A stretch of DNA of 6,228 bases, taken from the NCBI GenBank assembly GCA_021163525.1, contig JAGGTX010000111.1, forward strand, positions 1 to 6,228, read 5' to 3'. Both the position numbers and the translations under genes were made by a program. This DNA comes from Caldifarciminota bacterium. GTDB lineage: Bacteria > Hydrothermota > UBA3072 > B12-G15. The notes under the pieces are model-generated. The model saw only the letters and a program-made list of their open reading frames with translations, had not been told where the DNA came from and did no database searches. Positions within the stretch are counted from its first letter, which is position 1, and each line of letters opens with the position of its first letter. Positions 4,424 through 6,228 of the stretch are shown here, one piece after another.

Positions 4424-6228
4424 ATGAATATAGATAGGTTCACTGAAAGGGCACAGGAGGCAATAAGGATAGCACAGGCATCCCTGACAAAGTTCAACCA
4501 TTCAGAGATGGATGCAGAACATCTACTTTATGGTCTCCTTGAAGACCCTGAGGGTATAATCCCTGATATACTGAGGGAGATGGGGATAAACCACCTTGAA
4601 CTCAGGAATGAACTCATTGATATGCTCAACAGGAGACCAAAGGTCTATGGAACAACACAGGCGTACATTACACCAAGGGCACAAAAGGTATTAAATGATG
4701 CATGGGAGGAGGCACGAAGGCTCACTGACCAGTATATTGGTTCTGAACATATCCTGCTTGCACTCACAGATGCAGGTGGTGATGTTGCCGTTCTTTTCAG
4801 CAAGTATGGTATAAACAGGGAAAAGATATACAACGCATTGAAGAGGGTTCGTGGTGAAAAAAGGATAGAAGAACCTGATGCAGAGAGCAAGTATAAAATA
4901 CTGGAGAAATACACAAGGGATATGACAGCAGAACCTGGAGACCCTGTAATAAACCGTGAGAAGGAGATAAAAAGGGTAATACAGATACTTGCAAGGAAGA
5001 CCAAGAATAACCCTGTGCTTGTGGGTGAGGCTGGTGTGGGTAAGACTGCTATAGTGGAAGGCCTTGCCCAGAGGATTGTGAAGGGTGAAGTCCCCGATGT
5101 TCTGAAGAATAAAAAGGTGCTTGCACTTGACCTGCCCGGGCTCATTGCAGGGACAAAGTTCCGTGGTGAGTTTGAGGAAAGGATGAAGGCCATACTCAAA
5201 GAGATTGAGAAACAGAAGGACAGGGTGATTCTTTTCATTGATGAACTCCATACAATTGTTGGCGCAGGTGCAGCAGAGGGTGCTGTTGATGCTGCAAATA
5301 TCATGAAGCCATTCCTTGCAAGGGGTGAAATCCAGACCATTGGTGCAACAACAATTGAAGAATACAGGAAGTATATAGAGAAAGACCCGGCACTTGAGAG
5401 AAGGTTCCAGCCTGTGTGGGTTGAAGAACCATCTGTTGAAGATGCAATAAAAATCCTCATGGGGCTTAAAGAGAGTTATGAAAAACATCATGGTGTGAAG
5501 ATTACAGATGATGCAGTGAAAGCAGCGGTTGTCCTCTCCAAGAAGTATATTCAGGGAAGGTATCTACCTGACAAGGCAATAGACCTTATGGACGAGGCAT
5601 GTGCAAGGAGGAAGATTGAACTTTCTGAAACACCCGATGAAATAAGGGATATTGAAAAGAGGATAAAGCAACTTGTGGAGGAGGCAAGGAACAATCCATC
5701 ACTTGAAGAAGACCTGAAAAAGAAGATTGAACTTCTCCAGAAGGAACTTGAGGAGAAGAAAAAGAAATGGATGGAGGAGAAAGGCTTAACCGATGTACTT
5801 ACAGAGGAGGATATTGCTGAGATTGTATCAGAATGGACAGGCATCCCTGTTTCAAAGATGCTTGAACAGGACAGGGAAAAACTCGTTCATCTTGAAGAAA
5901 AACTCCATGAAAGGGTTGTTGACCAGGAAGAGGCAGTCACTGCCATTGCCAATGCAATAAGAAGGGCAAGGAGTGGATTGAGGGATGAGAGAAGGCCTAT
6001 TGGTTCCTTTATTTTCCTTGGTCCCACAGGTGTTGGAAAAACAGAACTTGCAAAGGCACTTGCCTGGGTACTTTTTGATTCAGAGGATGCACTTGTCCGT
6101 GTTGACATGAGTGAATACATGGAGAAGCATGCTGTATCAAGGCTCATAGGTGCACCTCCTGGATATGTTGGGTACGAGGAAGGTGGATACCTGACCGAAG
6201 CAGTCCTGAGAAGACCATACAGGGTAAT
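4424..6228 (+). CDS. Hsp100/Clp AAA+ ATPase, ClpB-like with short ClpC-sized middle domain, C-terminus beyond the window
   Basis: The first 601 residues of a two-ring AAA+ unfoldase are visible; about 200 more would be expected. A Clp N-domain with two repeats spans about 1-145. D1 (about 160-395) has Walker A GEAGVGKT (K207), Walker B ILFIDE (D273, E274), pore loop KFRG (F246) and arginine-finger region ERRF (R326/R327). The middle coiled coil is only about 55 residues (about 400-455). D2 starts near 460 (WTGIPVSK), with Walker A GPTGVGKT (K539) and pore loop GYVGYEEGG (Y581); its Walker B is past the edge. Wording such as LEKYTRDMT, the N-domain sequence and [13 protein letters not shown] is ClpB-like, but ClpB middle domains are about 120 residues, whereas ClpC has about 50-60. 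It could be a disaggregase or a ClpP partner; the deciding D2 loop is outside the window. ATG 4424 follows GGAGGTGA with good spacing and the [11 protein letters not shown] opening is typical. It is divergent from the DUF4476 gene and has its own promoter. Confidence 0.93.
   Translation, partial: MNIDRFTERAQEAIRIAQASLTKFNHSEMDAEHLLYGLLEDPEGIIPDILREMGINHLELRNELIDMLNRRPKVYGTTQAYITPRAQKVLNDAWEEARRLTDQYIGSEHILLALTDAGGDVAVLFSKYGINREKIYNALKRVRGEKRIEEPDAESKYKILEKYTRDMTAEPGDPVINREKEIKRVIQILARKTKNNPVLVGEAGVGKTAIVEGLAQRIVKGEVPDVLKNKKVLALDLPGLIAGTKFRGEFEERMKAILKEIEKQKDRVILFIDELHTIVGAGAAEGAVDAANIMKPFLARGEIQTIGATTIEEYRKYIEKDPALERRFQPVWVEEPSVEDAIKILMGLKESYEKHHGVKITDDAVKAAVVLSKKYIQGRYLPDKAIDLMDEACARRKIELSETPDEIRDIEKRIKQLVEEARNNPSLEEDLKKKIELLQKELEEKKKKWMEEKGLTDVLTEEDIAEIVSEWTGIPVSKMLEQDREKLVHLEEKLHERVVDQEEAVTAIANAIRRARSGLRDERRPIGSFIFLGPTGVGKTELAKALAWVLFDSEDALVRVDMSEYMEKHAVSRLIGAPPGYVGYEEGGYLTEAVLRRPYRV

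Noticed and set aside
4645..5460. 271-codon minus-strand open frame opposite the Clp ATPase
   Set aside because: The Clp frame has all expected motifs; the antisense product is low-complexity Ser/Phe-rich with no family resemblance. The other minus-strand frames in 4691-6147 fail for the same reason.

Overview
The window reads as a gene-dense bacterial chromosome segment, moderately A+T-rich, with classical housekeeping genes. Arginine is written mostly as AGG/AGA and isoleucine often as ATA. The Shine-Dalgarno sequences are strong (GGAGG type), and three promoters close to the sigma-70 consensus can be seen. AGG/ATA-rich codon use with Lys/Glu-rich proteins recalls thermophilic bacteria or uncultured deep-branching candidate phyla. 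That is an inference from style; no taxonomic marker here settles it. Nothing indicates a mobile element, CRISPR array, tRNA, rRNA or phage gene.

Layout. Positions 1-4245 hold five genes on the minus strand, read from right to left: an exported DUF4476 protein (4245-3652), a 554-residue acidic TPR protein (3606-1942), an M24B Xaa-Pro peptidase (1945-875), elongation factor P (865-302) and a YjbQ/UPF0047 protein (305 to the left edge, incomplete). The last four are packed as an operon: TPR/peptidase overlap by ATGA, peptidase and efp are 9 bp apart, and efp/yjbQ overlap by GTGA. A perfect TTGACA-N17-TATAAT promoter starts this operon, and its -35 box contains the stop codon of the DUF4476 gene. 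A second consensus promoter (TTGACA-N16-TATAAT) drives the DUF4476 gene. Positions 4246-4423 are a divergent regulatory region. From 4424 to the right edge on the plus strand runs a large Hsp100/Clp ATPase, cut after 601 residues.

How the genes fit together. Peptidase and EF-P are a common bacterial pair, linked to turnover of proline peptides and translation of polyproline stretches. YjbQ is translationally coupled behind EF-P. The TPR protein at the head of the operon looks like a scaffold: three N-terminal TPRs, a very long Glu-rich linker carrying five copies of an aromatic-acidic short motif, and one more TPR near the C-terminus. The Clp ATPase is ClpB-like in its N-domain and AAA+ sequences but has a short ClpC-sized middle domain, so disaggregase versus protease partner is not settled by the part visible.

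The points most worth a second look are the motif-repeat architecture of the TPR protein with its in-frame (GAAGAGGAA)x3 minisatellite, the ClpB/ClpC intermediate architecture with altered D1 residues, and the compact arrangement of promoters and start/stop signals.
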